The translations under genes were made by a program, and so were the position numbers. Below the pieces are notes generated by a model. The model was not told where the DNA came from. It saw only the letters and a list, made by a program, of their open reading frames with translations, and ran no database searches. Positions 43,931-53,416 of a stretch of 64,000 bases of DNA are shown in pieces. Numbering within the stretch: the stretch's first letter is position 1; the number at the start of each line of letters is the position of its first letter. Source of the DNA: Antrihabitans stalactiti (GTDB taxonomy: Bacteria > Actinomycetota > Actinomycetes > Mycobacteriales > Mycobacteriaceae); contig NZ_VCQU01000005.1 of NCBI RefSeq assembly GCF_012932915.1, positions 372,001-436,000 on the forward strand, given 5' to 3'.

Positions 43931-45493
43931 ATGGACGCAGCGGACAAGGAATCCGGCATCTCGCTGGCCGAGTTGCTGGCTGCGTTCTCGCTAGCCTCAG
44001 ACCTCGGATTGGGCCAGCCGATGGAGCACGTCCTTCGGGCCTGGCAGATAGCGTCGCGCACGGGTGAGCATGTCGGTCTCCCGAGGGAACAGCAGGAAGC
44101 GCTGTTCTACGTTGCGATGCTGTCCTGGGTCGGATGCGTAGCCGATGCCCCCGAGGTGGGGGCGCTCTTCGGAGACGACATTGCATTCCGTTCCGACGGA
44201 TATGCATACGATCTGGCCGGAGCGAGCGCATTTCGATTCTTCGCGGGTCACGCTGCGGCAGGCGCGGCGGCGTCGCGGCGAATTCTTGCGACTGCCGCGC
44301 TCATGGCAACGAACGGTCGCGAGGTCGTACGCGGGATGCAATCGCACTGCATGACGGTGTCGTCGATGGCGCAGCAACTCGGACTGGCAGAGCCGGTGGG
44401 GGAGGGACTGCGTCAGTTCTTCACTCGTTGGGACGGCCGTGGAGTCCCGGTGGGGATTGGCGGCACCGACATTGCGCTTCCGGTCAGACTGTTCCACCTC
44501 GCCGATGTCGTGGAAGTGCACCATCGAGTCGGTGGTGTCGACGAAGCCGTGAAGGTCGCGAGGACCCGTCGGGGCAGCCAGTTCGATCCGAGCATCGTCG
44601 ACGCATTCTGCGATATCGCACATGATGTATTGCCGCAGAACGAGAGTCACACCGAACTGCGCGAGCTCATTGCCGACGATCTTGCGCTGCGCAGACCCCT
44701 CACGGAGTCCGAACTCGACGTGGCGCTCGAATCGGTCGCAGACTTCACTGATCTGCGCAGCCTGCACCGGGCGGGGCATTCTCGTGGGGTCGCCGACCTT
44801 GCTGCCGCGGCAGCGTCGAAGCTGCGCTTCCCCGCCGACCGGGTCCAGGAACTTCGTCGCGCCGGTCTGCTCCACGACATCGGCTTGCACGGCCTACCCG
44901 GAACGGTCCTCGACAAGCCCGGACCGCTGGCCGCCACAGAGTGGGAAAGGGTGCGGCTGAGCGCGTACTACACCGAACGCGTGCTCGCTCGGCCTCCCGC
45001 CCTCGCGCGCATCGGAGCGACCGCGGCTCTCGCACACGAGCGGATGGACGGTAGCGGATATCACCGCGGTGTAAGTGGGTCGGCTATTCCAGTCGCAGGC
45101 CGAATCCTTGCCGCTGCGTGTATGTTTCGCGCATTGATCGAACCGCGCGCGCATCGGCCGGCGCGATCTGTCAAGGAGGCGTCGGAGGTCGTGCGCGAGG
45201 AGGTCCGGGCCGGGCGCCTCGATGCAGAGGCAGCCGACGCGGTGCTCGCGGCTGCAGGCGTAGGCGGCAAACGTCGCACCGGACCGGCAGGGCTCACGCC
45301 CCGGGAAACAGAAGTGCTTCGAATGATCGCGCGAGGCGCATCGACCGTCGACGTCGCGCGAACACTCGGGATTTCGAAAAAGACCGCCGGCACCCACATC
45401 GAGCGCATCTATACGAAGACCGGATCTTGCTCCCGGTCCACGGCGACGCTGTTCGCGCTACGCAACGGCCTGCTCGACCCACTCGATTTGTAG
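43931..45493 (+). CDS. HD-GYP-like domain protein with C-terminal LuxR helix-turn-helix
   Basis: A 520-residue fusion. The C-terminal LuxR/GerE helix-turn-helix is at about 452-515 (LTPRETEVLRMIARGASTVDVARTLGISKKTAGTHIERIY). The central part has LLHDIGLHGLPGTVLDKPGPL near 317-337 and AHERMDGSGYHRG near 371, matching the HD and GYP-side motifs, though the GYP tripeptide reads SGYH. An N-terminal copy with FFTRWDGRGVPVG near 158 looks like a degenerate second HD-GYP half. It may sense or hydrolyse a nucleotide signal and control the divergent exporter. Confidence 0.85.
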   Translation: MDAADKESGISLAELLAAFSLASDLGLGQPMEHVLRAWQIASRTGEHVGLPREQQEALFYVAMLSWVGCVADAPEVGALFGDDIAFRSDGYAYDLAGASAFRFFAGHAAAGAAASRRILATAALMATNGREVVRGMQSHCMTVSSMAQQLGLAEPVGEGLRQFFTRWDGRGVPVGIGGTDIALPVRLFHLADVVEVHHRVGGVDEAVKVARTRRGSQFDPSIVDAFCDIAHDVLPQNESHTELRELIADDLALRRPLTESELDVALESVADFTDLRSLHRAGHSRGVADLAAAAASKLRFPADRVQELRRAGLLHDIGLHGLPGTVLDKPGPLAATEWERVRLSAYYTERVLARPPALARIGATAALAHERMDGSGYHRGVSGSAIPVAGRILAAACMFRALIEPRAHRPARSVKEASEVVREEVRAGRLDAEAADAVLAAAGVGGKRRTGPAGLTPRETEVLRMIARGASTVDVARTLGISKKTAGTHIERIYTKTGSCSRSTATLFALRNGLLDPLDL

Positions 45494-45541
45494 GGAATTC
45501 ACCGGACGACTGTGAAGGCGACAATTCGTACCGTTCTTCCC

Positions 45542-46285
45542 ATGACTACTATCGCTGACCGCACGACCTCGATCACCCCAGAACGAGGCGAAGCCCCTTG
45601 GGCCGGTCATGAATACGTGCGTGGCTGGGGAGTGTTCGGTCTGCCTTTCGACTCCGGACACGTACTTGCGCTTCGAGTGTTTCCGCAGAACTCGTTCGCG
45701 CCCTACGTGACCGTGTGGCACCGAGATCCCGCAGGTCGGTGGTCCATCTACGTGGACGGTCCGCGCGTCGACATCGCGTGCCCGCGTTATTACGGCAAGG
45801 CGTGCGATCACGTCGGGTATGCCAAGATCGCCCTGACGTGGACGGGTCCGTCGACGCTGCGGGTCACGGTCGACGAGCCGCAGTTGGAATGGACCGTCAC
45901 CGCGTCACAGTCGTTGACGTTGCGGACGCTCAACGCGATGGCCGCACCTATGCCGCTGTGGACGTGGCGGCCGAGTTGGCTGCTGAAGATGCGGGAAGCG
46001 CTCGCGCGCAGTCTCGGTATGGGTCGCTTGGAGCTGGCGGGCGAGATGCCGAGCGGGCACTTCGGGATTCTCATGCCGCAGCGCATGTTCTACGTCAACG
46101 AATCCCGGGCGATCCTCGACGGCACGGACCTCGGCAAGCCGACTCGCCTTCCCGAGAACCCTGAGCTCGGCGGCGTACCGCTTCCCGCGCGCGGTGTCAT
46201 GGCGATCGGTCAGGCGATGTGGCCGATCACCGACCGCGACGAGTACGAGCGCACTCGCGCCGAAACTGCCGTCATCAGGCTGTGA
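45542..46285 (+). CDS. Uncharacterised protein, 247 residues
   Basis: I do not recognise a family. The protein has no signal peptide or membrane segment, is rich in Trp and Tyr, and reads as alternating strands (YVTVWHRDPAGRWSIYVDGP, ALTWTGPSTLRVTVDEPQLEWTVT), suggesting a beta-sandwich or lipocalin-like barrel. The start MTTIADRTTS is preferred over an ATG 10 codons earlier. It lies 48 bases after the HD/LuxR gene and may be in its transcript. Confidence 0.7.
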   Translation: MTTIADRTTSITPERGEAPWAGHEYVRGWGVFGLPFDSGHVLALRVFPQNSFAPYVTVWHRDPAGRWSIYVDGPRVDIACPRYYGKACDHVGYAKIALTWTGPSTLRVTVDEPQLEWTVTASQSLTLRTLNAMAAPMPLWTWRPSWLLKMREALARSLGMGRLELAGEMPSGHFGILMPQRMFYVNESRAILDGTDLGKPTRLPENPELGGVPLPARGVMAIGQAMWPITDRDEYERTRAETAVIRL

Positions 46286-46329
46286 ACCAGCGGTTGAACC
46301 GAAGCCTGACGGCCGTTCGTACCAGAGGT

Positions 46330-46653
46330 ATGAGAAGAATCACTCTGCAAGCGTGTGCACTCGCCGCTATGTCGTTGCTGGGCGGAGGCGTCGCTGGGGC
46401 GACGCCTCCGGTCGTGACGCCCGAGCCAGGCGGACTTATTCGAGTCGATATCGGGGCCGGCGAATGGTGGGAATGCGAGGGCTACAGCCTCGCTCCGCCG
46501 TTCCTCCAAGTCGTCCCCGACTTCTACATCTTCGAACTGGGTCCCACGCCGATCTACCTCAGGTACGCACCGGGCACCCCGGCGTGGGTCAGTTGTGTCG
46601 GTACGGGTGAACCGTTCTATTGGGTCGGCCAGATCGTCACCGCAGGCCAGTAG
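46330..46653 (+). CDS. Small secreted protein
   Basis: A 107-residue protein with a clear signal peptide (MRRITLQACALAAMSLLGGGVAGA). The mature part has two cysteines (WECEGY, VSCVGTG), likely a disulphide, and many Pro and Tyr. No family recognised. It ends just before a perfect 23-bp hairpin. Confidence 0.7.
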   Translation: MRRITLQACALAAMSLLGGGVAGATPPVVTPEPGGLIRVDIGAGEWWECEGYSLAPPFLQVVPDFYIFELGPTPIYLRYAPGTPAWVSCVGTGEPFYWVGQIVTAGQ

Positions 46654-46660
46654 CCCCCAC

Positions 46661-46708
46661 CCTCGTGAGTCTTTTTGGAGTCCAGGGACTCCAAAAAGAC
46701 TCACGAGG
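46661..46708. terminator. Perfect 23-bp inverted repeat, bidirectional terminator
   Basis: Arms 46661-46683 and 46686-46708 are exactly complementary and include a TTTTT/AAAAA run. It separates the convergent genes ending at 46653 and 46717, so one hairpin stops both. Confidence 0.85.
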
Positions 46709-46716
46709 GGTGAGAG

Positions 46717-47997
46717 TCAGACCCGCTCGAGGACCGCGGAGGCTCCGATACCGCCGGCCGCGCAGATCCCGAGCAACGCGGTGTTCTTGCCGGTCCGTGC
46801 GAGCTCGTTCGCCATGGTCGTGACCATTCGGGCGCCGGTCGCGCCGAACGGATGACCGAGCGACACAGACCCGCCGTGCACGTTGAGCTTGTCGATGTCG
46901 ACCTCGCCGACCGCTTCGTCGCGGTCGAGGCGGGTCTTCGCCCACTCGTGGCTCGCCAGCGCTTTCAGCACCGAAAGAGTCTGTGCGGCAAAGGCTTCGT
47001 GGATGTCGACCAGGTCGACGTCGGCGAGCGTCATGCCTGCCTTGTCGAGAGCTCTCGGCATGGAGATCGCTGGACCGATCAGCACCTGGTCGGCGGGATC
47101 GACGCTGACGTAGCTCCACGAGCGGAACGCTGCGAGCGGCGTGCACCCGAGGGACCGCGCCTTCTCCTCGCTCATCAGGAGGACAGCCGATGCGCCGTCG
47201 GTCAGTGGGCTGGCGTTGCCCGCGGTGACTGTGCCGTCCGCGGCGAACACCGGCTTCAGTCGGGCCAATTTCTCGACGCTGGTGTCGGCGCGAACCAATC
47301 CGTCTCGGCCGATCCGCTTTCCGTCGGGAGTGACGATCGGGACCACCTCGTCGTCGAACCGGCCCGACGCAATCGCCGCTGCCGCGCGGTGGTGCGAGCG
47401 AGCGGCGAATTCGTCCTGTTCTGCGCGCGTGACGCCGTGGATTCTGGCCATCTTTTCGGCCGATTCGCCCATGACTTCGCCGGTCGTGCGCTCGGCGATC
47501 TTCGGCTGGCGCGGCAACAGATCGACGAACGGCGCCAGTTGCCGTGCGGCCGCGAAATAGTCTTTCGGTTTGGGCTTGCCGAGCGCGATGGGTGCCATCG
47601 CGTGCACGACCTTCTGCGGGAGCTTGATCTCGGCGTTGCTGGTCGAATCGCTGCCGCCGGCGATCATCACGTCGTATTCGCCGCGCTCGATCGCCGCAGC
47701 GGCCGAGGTCACGGCCTGCAGGCCCGACGCACACGCTCGCGTGACCGTGTAGCCCTCGCAGCCGAAGTCGAGCTTCAGGTCGAGCGCGACCTCACGCGCG
47801 ATGTTCGGCGCCGCACTCGGCAACACCACGCCGCCCCAGACGATCGCCTGGATTTCGGCGGGTGAGATCGCCGTCCGGTCGAGCAGACCGCGTACTGCGG
47901 CGCCCGCGAGAGCGATGCTGTCCATCCTGGTCAGATCGGTGAATGCCCGCATGAAGGGCGTGCGTGCACCCGAAACGATTACTGCGCGATTCGTCAT
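46717..47997 (-). CDS. Thiolase (acetyl-CoA C-acyltransferase, FadI/FadA-like)
   Basis: A 426-residue thiolase of fatty acid beta-oxidation. Nucleophile Cys in TRACASGLQAVTS near 91, GGSDSTSNAEIKLP, catalytic His in LGHPFGATGARM and Cys in GICAAGGIGASAVLERV at the C-terminus. Length and insert pattern fit the FadI or trifunctional-type thiolases, which are longer than acetoacetyl-CoA thiolases. It stands alone here, without a fadB-like partner next to it. The AraC gene upstream points the same way. Confidence 0.9.
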   Translation of the reverse strand: MTNRAVIVSGARTPFMRAFTDLTRMDSIALAGAAVRGLLDRTAISPAEIQAIVWGGVVLPSAAPNIAREVALDLKLDFGCEGYTVTRACASGLQAVTSAAAAIERGEYDVMIAGGSDSTSNAEIKLPQKVVHAMAPIALGKPKPKDYFAAARQLAPFVDLLPRQPKIAERTTGEVMGESAEKMARIHGVTRAEQDEFAARSHHRAAAAIASGRFDDEVVPIVTPDGKRIGRDGLVRADTSVEKLARLKPVFAADGTVTAGNASPLTDGASAVLLMSEEKARSLGCTPLAAFRSWSYVSVDPADQVLIGPAISMPRALDKAGMTLADVDLVDIHEAFAAQTLSVLKALASHEWAKTRLDRDEAVGEVDIDKLNVHGGSVSLGHPFGATGARMVTTMANELARTGKNTALLGICAAGGIGASAVLERV

Positions 47998-48048
47998 GCT
48001 TACGATTGTGCTGGATTCGTAAAAGCGGTGTCGAATCGGGGCCACCCA

Positions 48049-48912
48049 TCAGTCGGGTTTAGCGACGGCCCTGGCATTTCGCCAGCGCCGCGGTGAGCTG
48101 CCGTGCTGTTTGCCGAACAACCTCGTGAAGTAGCCGGCGTCGCCGAAACCGACGCGTCGAGCGACATCGCCGACTGGAAGATCGGTCTGCGCGAGGAGTC
48201 GGCGCGCCTCGGTCATTCGGCGCTCGGTGATCCACTCCTGCACAGTTCGCCCGGTGCGCCGACCGACGACGGTGGTCAGATGCCCTGGAGTCAGGCCCAC
48301 TTCGCGGGCGACGTCGCGCAACGACAGCGGCTCGGCGAATCGCCGCTCGATGACGGCGAAGACATCGGCCAGCAACGGTTCGCCGCTGCGTCGAAGATCG
48401 CCGACGACGTCTGCAGCAGTCCTTGCGAGGTCGATCAGAAGCAGGGTGAGGTAAGCGAGTGCCGCATCGCGAAATCCGTCGCGTTCGTCTGCCAGTTCCG
48501 AATCCAGGGCGGCAATTGTGCCGATCCAGAACTGGCGGCGCTCAGGTGGCACTTCCAATTCGAGCAATGCGCCCGACCGGCCGTGAACAAAGGGATACAG
48601 CAGCGGGTGCGACCGCCAGGCAGGCGACGATGCTTGCGCGTTACCGCCCAACGCGGCCGGATTGAAAAAGACGGCAACCCCGCCTCGTGCATCGACATTC
48701 GACGCATCGATAACCTCGTCGGCGGCGACCACGTAGACGAGGCCCGTGTTCGCAACGTACAACAATGCCGGGAAGGCGTGGATGTGCGGACGATCGAGCG
48801 TGGCATGACCGTCCATCCGGACCACCGATACGGGCGGCACCGCTGGATCTGTGCGGTAGCCGAACACCGGGACGCCGTCGCGGTGCCGGAGCACACGGGG
48901 AGCCGTAGGCAT
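48049..48912 (-). CDS. AraC-family regulator
   Basis: A 287-residue AraC-type regulator. The N-terminal cupin sensor (HIHAFPALLYVANTGLVYVVAADEVIDA) precedes two helix-turn-helix motifs, LSLRDVAREVGLTPGHLTTVVGRRTGRTVQEWI near 195-228 and LPVGDVARRVGFGDAGYFTRLFGKQHGSSPRRWR near 243-276. It lies 51 bases before the thiolase start and in the same direction, so may activate it. Confidence 0.9.
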   Translation of the reverse strand: MPTAPRVLRHRDGVPVFGYRTDPAVPPVSVVRMDGHATLDRPHIHAFPALLYVANTGLVYVVAADEVIDASNVDARGGVAVFFNPAALGGNAQASSPAWRSHPLLYPFVHGRSGALLELEVPPERRQFWIGTIAALDSELADERDGFRDAALAYLTLLLIDLARTAADVVGDLRRSGEPLLADVFAVIERRFAEPLSLRDVAREVGLTPGHLTTVVGRRTGRTVQEWITERRMTEARRLLAQTDLPVGDVARRVGFGDAGYFTRLFGKQHGSSPRRWRNARAVAKPD

Positions 48913-48985
48913 GCGGCCGAATATAGTCCTACTATCGCCGTAGATCTCGCAACTACGTGTTCAAAAGATCGACGAGTATCGATTT

Positions 48986-49693
48986 ATGACCGAACATCGT
49001 CCACATTCAGTAATTCAGTCGATGGGGAACACCCACGATTACCTTCCTGCCGCAGGTCGAGACGGGTTGCTCCCGGCGTACGACCTCATCACGCGCCTCT
49101 TCGGCATGCCGAAGGTCTACGAGGCGCTCGTCGCACAGGCCGACCTCACCGTCGGCCAGACGATTCTGGAAATCGGCTGTGGCACAGGGAATTTGACCCT
49201 GCGCGCGAAGCGGAGTTGCCCGCGGGTCGAGATCGTCGGATCCGATCCCGACCCACGGGCATTAGCCCGCGCCGAGCGAAAGGCACGCGGCCTGAACGGG
49301 ATTCGCTTCGACCGTGCCTACGTGCAGCAGCTTCCCTATCCGGATGACGCGTTCGATCGGGTGCTGTCGTCGATGATGTGGCATCACCTCGCCCCCGACA
49401 TCAAGGCCGCTGCCGCTGCCGAAGTACTCCGTGTTCTTCGTCCCGGCGGGACTCTGCACATCGTCGACGTCGTCGGCGCTGCCGGGCCGCATGCCCACCT
49501 TCCGAAATGGTCGAAGCACGCTCCGCACGCGAACATCGAACCAGACGGCATTCCAAACCAGTTGCGCGCACTTGGCTTCGAGTGCACCGAAGTCGAATCG
49601 GTGCAACGACGTTTCATCGGACGGCTCGCGTTCTACCGCGCCACGAAACCGGCGCTTCGTGATGTCGAGAACGTCAACGCCAGAATTCGCTGA
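48986..49693 (+). CDS. SAM-dependent methyltransferase (class I)
   Basis: A 235-residue class I methyltransferase. SAM-binding ILEIGCGTGNLTLRAK near 59-74, acidic GSDPDPRALARAERKA after it, DRVLSSMMWHHL near 127 and LRPGGTLHIVDVVG near 150, a form common to small-molecule or quinone/sterol methyltransferases. Substrate unknown. Its last 20 bases overlap the convergent patatin gene. Confidence 0.85.
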   Translation: MTEHRPHSVIQSMGNTHDYLPAAGRDGLLPAYDLITRLFGMPKVYEALVAQADLTVGQTILEIGCGTGNLTLRAKRSCPRVEIVGSDPDPRALARAERKARGLNGIRFDRAYVQQLPYPDDAFDRVLSSMMWHHLAPDIKAAAAAEVLRVLRPGGTLHIVDVVGAAGPHAHLPKWSKHAPHANIEPDGIPNQLRALGFECTEVESVQRRFIGRLAFYRATKPALRDVENVNARIR

Positions 49694-50549
49694 GGCGCTC
49701 GGCGAGGCCACTGCCTTGGTCGTACCCGGCACGAGCAGCGGGCGGGCGTAGCGAGAGATCCATGGCATTGGTGCCGAACATGTGCTCGGACTTGCTGTCC
49801 GGGAAGATCGTTTCGACTTTGCTGCCGCCCGCGCGGAGTTCGTCGACCTGTGTCGCCAGATGCGTTCCCCACTCCTGCGGCCAGAGTGACCGTCCGCCGA
49901 ACGGTGACAGCACGAGCACGCGTTCGTATCCCGCCGCCAGATCGGCATTCTCGGCGTTGGACCTGAAGCCACCGTCGAGATAACGACCGTCGCCGATCCG
50001 GTAGGGAAGGCCGCTGGAACAGCTGGCAGCAACGGCATCCGCCAAGTCGACGCCACTGTGGCGGTCGAAGACAACCGATTCGCCGGTGTAGGCATCGATT
50101 GCCGTGATGAGGACTTTTCGTTGCGGCCACTCCTGGCTGGGCAACCGAGCGGCGACGGTGGTACGCCACTGCGTGTGCCAGGATCCGTCCGAAGCCGCGT
50201 CGAGGTCGAGCGCCGACGCGCCCAATCTGCGGCGCACGTCGGCCGCATCCGCAGCAGCGGCGATGATCTTGCCGATCCGCTCCATGTGGTTCACGACCGG
50301 CCTGGTCGGAGCCGGTCGCTGCCGCTGCGGGACAGCGGCAACGGTGACGGCGAACAGTTCGGTCGGGCTGGCGGCGGCAATCTGGGCGGCGGCCGTCGAG
50401 CCAGCTGACGTTCCAATAGTCAGGTCTGCTGTGGTCACGTCCAGTCCGGCTGCGAAGAGACCCGTGATGACGCCGATGAGCCAGGCGTTGCCGGTCGATC
50501 CGCCGCCGCCGAGGACCAAGGCTCGAGTTGAAGAAGATGTTGTGTTCAT
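49674..50549 (-). CDS. Patatin-like phospholipase
   Basis: A 291-residue patatin. Oxyanion motif LVLGGGGSTGNAW at 11-23, nucleophile Ser48 in GTSAG, and catalytic Asp in YLDGGFRSN near 185. It should hydrolyse acyl esters of lipids. The start MNTTSSSTRALVLGG is the only one that leaves the usual short lead-in; AAAGGCG lies upstream. There is no signal peptide, so it is probably cytoplasmic or membrane-associated. Confidence 0.88.
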   Translation of the reverse strand: MNTTSSSTRALVLGGGGSTGNAWLIGVITGLFAAGLDVTTADLTIGTSAGSTAAAQIAAASPTELFAVTVAAVPQRQRPAPTRPVVNHMERIGKIIAAAADAADVRRRLGASALDLDAASDGSWHTQWRTTVAARLPSQEWPQRKVLITAIDAYTGESVVFDRHSGVDLADAVAASCSSGLPYRIGDGRYLDGGFRSNAENADLAAGYERVLVLSPFGGRSLWPQEWGTHLATQVDELRAGGSKVETIFPDSKSEHMFGTNAMDLSLRPPAARAGYDQGSGLAERLSEFWR

Positions 50550-50738
50550 GGGAGTCGCCTTTCGCGAATAGCGTTGCCAGGCGCTCCCAATGGCGACTAC
50601 CTCAGCCGCGCGATCGTGGACTGCAGGGGAGCGCCCACTGTGGATACTGCGTACATGGGTCTCACCTCCTGTCGATGGTGCACGATCGGCACGAACGCTA
50701 GCAGCGACCGTGTGAGCGGGCAATCGAATTACCGCTGA

Positions 50739-51623
50739 CTACGCGCCCAGTTCGTCGGCGGCGATGGCGAAGATGTCGTCGCCGGCACCGATCGCTACGA
50801 AGTGGCCAGCGCCGTCGACTGGATGCCACACAGCTCCGGGCATCCGATCCGCCACGGCTTTGTTGATCGGATCGGGCACCAGTAGGTCGTCCAAGCCTTG
50901 CCACAGATGGACTTTCCGTTCGATGGTCGTCACATCGAATGCCCACCGCCGGTACAGCGGGATGGCGTCGCGAACCAAGCCGTCGGATCCTTGCGCGAAG
51001 CATTCGACGGTCGCCTCGTAGAAGTCGGATTCGACATCCGGCCGACGCGCGATCTCCTGGTCATAGCTGTTGACGGCTTTGTCCAACTGGCTGAAATAGG
51101 TCTTGCGATAGTGTTTTGCGGTGAGGCCGAGTGACTTGTACATGAGGCGGAAGCCGGGAGTGAAGCGGAGTGCCAGGGTTCCGCCCATTGCATCGATCTT
51201 CGAAAGGTACTGCGCTGCAGAGTTATCCCCGAACGTTCCGTAGCTTGCGCCGGCAATACTACTGACGTGACGCAATCGGCGGGGGTCGATGTATGCCGCT
51301 GCTGCCAACGCCCACGGGCCGCCTTCCGACCATCCCGTCACACCGAATTCGCGGTATCCCAACGCATCGGCGACGATCGTGAGGTCGTCGGCCCAGCCGG
51401 CGAATGTGCGTTCCTTCTGGGGACTCGATCGACCAATTCCTGGTCGGTCGACGCCGACGAACCGCAACTTGTATTTCGCAGCGAAGCGTGCGAAAAGCCG
51501 TGCCTCGAGACGACTGCTCGGTCCGCCGTGATTGTGCAGAACGAGCGGTCCGTCAGGATTGCCGACCTCGGTGTACCCGAGGTCACGACCGTCTGGAGTC
51601 AGTACCGTGGGGGTCTCTCCCAT
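50739..51623 (-). CDS. Alpha/beta-hydrolase
   Basis: A 294-residue hydrolase, VLHNHGGPSSRLEARLF near 28-44 and nucleophile Ser in VTGWSEGGPWAL near 96; His in DGAGHFVAIG near 275. The HNHGGPSS motif and the GWSEGG box resemble proline iminopeptidase-like or esterase-type hydrolases. The start is either this ATG or a GTG three codons earlier. It follows rpiA by 16 bases in the same direction. Confidence 0.85.
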   Translation of the reverse strand: MGETPTVLTPDGRDLGYTEVGNPDGPLVLHNHGGPSSRLEARLFARFAAKYKLRFVGVDRPGIGRSSPQKERTFAGWADDLTIVADALGYREFGVTGWSEGGPWALAAAAYIDPRRLRHVSSIAGASYGTFGDNSAAQYLSKIDAMGGTLALRFTPGFRLMYKSLGLTAKHYRKTYFSQLDKAVNSYDQEIARRPDVESDFYEATVECFAQGSDGLVRDAIPLYRRWAFDVTTIERKVHLWQGLDDLLVPDPINKAVADRMPGAVWHPVDGAGHFVAIGAGDDIFAIAADELGA

Positions 51624-51639
51624 AGCGATCACCGCGAGC

Positions 51640-52284
51640 TCACCACACCTTCGGCGGTTCGGTCCCTTCGATCACAATGTCAGCAGGGCGACGGGCGAAC
51701 AAGCCGACTGTCACGATGCCAGGGATTTGATTGAGCGATTGCTCCAAGGCGAGGGGGTCGGTGATCTGCAAGCCGTGCACGTCGAGGATCGCATTGCCGT
51801 TGTCGGTGACCACGCCTTCGCGTAGTCGAGGGTCGCCGCCGATTTTCGTAATCGCCCGTGCAACAAGGCTTTGCGCCATGGGGATCACTTCGATCGGCAA
51901 CGGGAACTTGCCGAGCACGGGGACGCGCTTGCTGGGATCGATGATGCAGACGAACTTTTCGCTCGCCTCCGCGAGGATCTTTTCGCGAGTCAGCGCGGCA
52001 CCGCCGCCTTTGATGAGGAATTTGTTCGGGTCGCATTCGTCTGCGCCGTCGATGTAGATCGAGAGCGGGCCGGTCTCGTTGAGGTCGAGGACGTCGATTC
52101 CGTACGACTGCAGATGCTCTGTGCTCTTCACCGAACTCGACACGGTGCCCGCGATACGGTCTTTGATCCTGGCCAGGGCGTCGATGAAGTACGCGACGGT
52201 CGAGCCGGTTCCGACGCCGACGATCATCCCGTCCTCGACGTATTCGATCGCCTTCTCCGCGGCGAGGCGCTTTCCTTCAGTCAT
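51640..52284 (-). CDS. rpiA: Ribose-5-phosphate isomerase A
   Basis: A 214-residue RpiA that interconverts ribose-5-phosphate and ribulose-5-phosphate in the pentose phosphate pathway. The phosphate loop [13 protein letters not shown] is near 22-34, the catalytic region [29 protein letters not shown] is near 77-106 (Asp, Glu, Lys present) and [15 protein letters not shown] near 125. Actinobacteria more often use the unrelated RpiB, so an A-type enzyme here is notable. It is followed by a hydrolase gene after 16 bases. Confidence 0.95.
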   Translation of the reverse strand: MTEGKRLAAEKAIEYVEDGMIVGVGTGSTVAYFIDALARIKDRIAGTVSSSVKSTEHLQSYGIDVLDLNETGPLSIYIDGADECDPNKFLIKGGGAALTREKILAEASEKFVCIIDPSKRVPVLGKFPLPIEVIPMAQSLVARAITKIGGDPRLREGVVTDNGNAILDVHGLQITDPLALEQSLNQIPGIVTVGLFARRPADIVIEGTEPPKVW

Positions 52285-52324
52285 CTGGCGATCCTCTCAG
52301 GTGCGGCGGGCCGACGTTACCAAG

Positions 52325-53416
52325 TCATGCGATCTCGACCTTGGCGGCCTCGGCGTCTGCGGCAATGAAGCCGAGCAGGCGCAGGCCCTCCTCGTCGACC
52401 TCGTCGCGCTCGCTCGAGGTGAACGGGCGCAGCGGGTCCACCCGGACGATCGCCGCGCCGTCTTCGCGTCGAAGCCGCCAATTCGCGTGGTAGCAACCGT
52501 CGATGAGCACGGTCCCCATCGACGCCCCGTTGCCGGGTGGCAGTGGTATGCGCCGCCGGTCCGGGTTGACGCGGGTCCGATCGGCATGAGACAGGAAGAC
52601 GTTGTCGTACTCCGGTAGAAACCGAACGGGCGCAGGCGTTTGGGGGTCCGGCAGCGGTCCGTCGGGGATGTCGAACAGCTCTGCGCCGTCCTCGCTTCGG
52701 AACACGCGCAAGCCTGGTCGCAGCCGCTCGAGCACTTCCCGCAACCGCGTCAGCCCGGACCAGGTCTGTGCATCGAGCACGGATGCGGGTCCGTATGCGG
52801 CGAGGTAGCGCAGCACGATCGAATCGACGGGTCTCGCCTCGGGCGGGCGGCCCAACCACGACTCCATCGTCGTCATCGCCGCCGGACCGTTCGTTCCCCA
52901 GATCCCACGGGGCGTGATCTGAACGGTCGGTACGAGGTAGCTGACGGCGTACGCGAGCGCGTCCGCATCTGCCGTTGGCCATCGCCGCGTCAACACATCA
53001 CGGATCTCGACTCGCGTACCTGGCTGCGCAGCAATGAGTTCCGCGCCGGCCTGTGCCACCGTGTCGACATCGATGCCGTCGAGTTGCCGCTTGAAGTGGC
53101 CCTGCAACTCGCGTCGAGCCAGTCCGTCCAGGAGTGGTCGGACGGCGAGGCAATCTGCGGCGGTCATCAGATGAACGGTGCAGCGCATCATCAATGCCCG
53201 GGCGACACGCCGTTCGTCCGTCAGGCGACTCAGTTCTTCGGGGTCGAAATCGATTATCCGAGTCCATAATCCGACGTACGCGGCGAGCGGTGCCTGGGCT
53301 TGCATGCCGACGAGGTGATCGATGACGTCGAACGCCGACGCTGTTGTGGGGCGCAATAGGTGCTGGCGCTCGAGCAGCGCGCGACCGAGCGCGCGCTGCG
53401 CGACGACCTCCGTCAT
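52325..53416 (-). CDS. Winged-helix DNA-binding domain protein (HTH_42 type)
   Basis: A 363-residue member of the actinobacterial winged-helix group (HTH_42) related to the YcaQ/AlkZ DNA glycosylases. N-terminal RALGRALLERQHLL and DHLVGMQAQAPLAAYVGLWTRI, then ALMMRCTVHLMTAADCL and RLRPGLRVFRSEDGAELFDIPD. The Gln-x-Gln of AlkZ-type glycosylases is suggested by MQAQAP, but activity is unproven. Alone in its orientation block, ending 41 bases before rpiA. Confidence 0.8.
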   Translation of the reverse strand: MTEVVAQRALGRALLERQHLLRPTTASAFDVIDHLVGMQAQAPLAAYVGLWTRIIDFDPEELSRLTDERRVARALMMRCTVHLMTAADCLAVRPLLDGLARRELQGHFKRQLDGIDVDTVAQAGAELIAAQPGTRVEIRDVLTRRWPTADADALAYAVSYLVPTVQITPRGIWGTNGPAAMTTMESWLGRPPEARPVDSIVLRYLAAYGPASVLDAQTWSGLTRLREVLERLRPGLRVFRSEDGAELFDIPDGPLPDPQTPAPVRFLPEYDNVFLSHADRTRVNPDRRRIPLPPGNGASMGTVLIDGCYHANWRLRREDGAAIVRVDPLRPFTSSERDEVDEEGLRLLGFIAADAEAAKVEIA

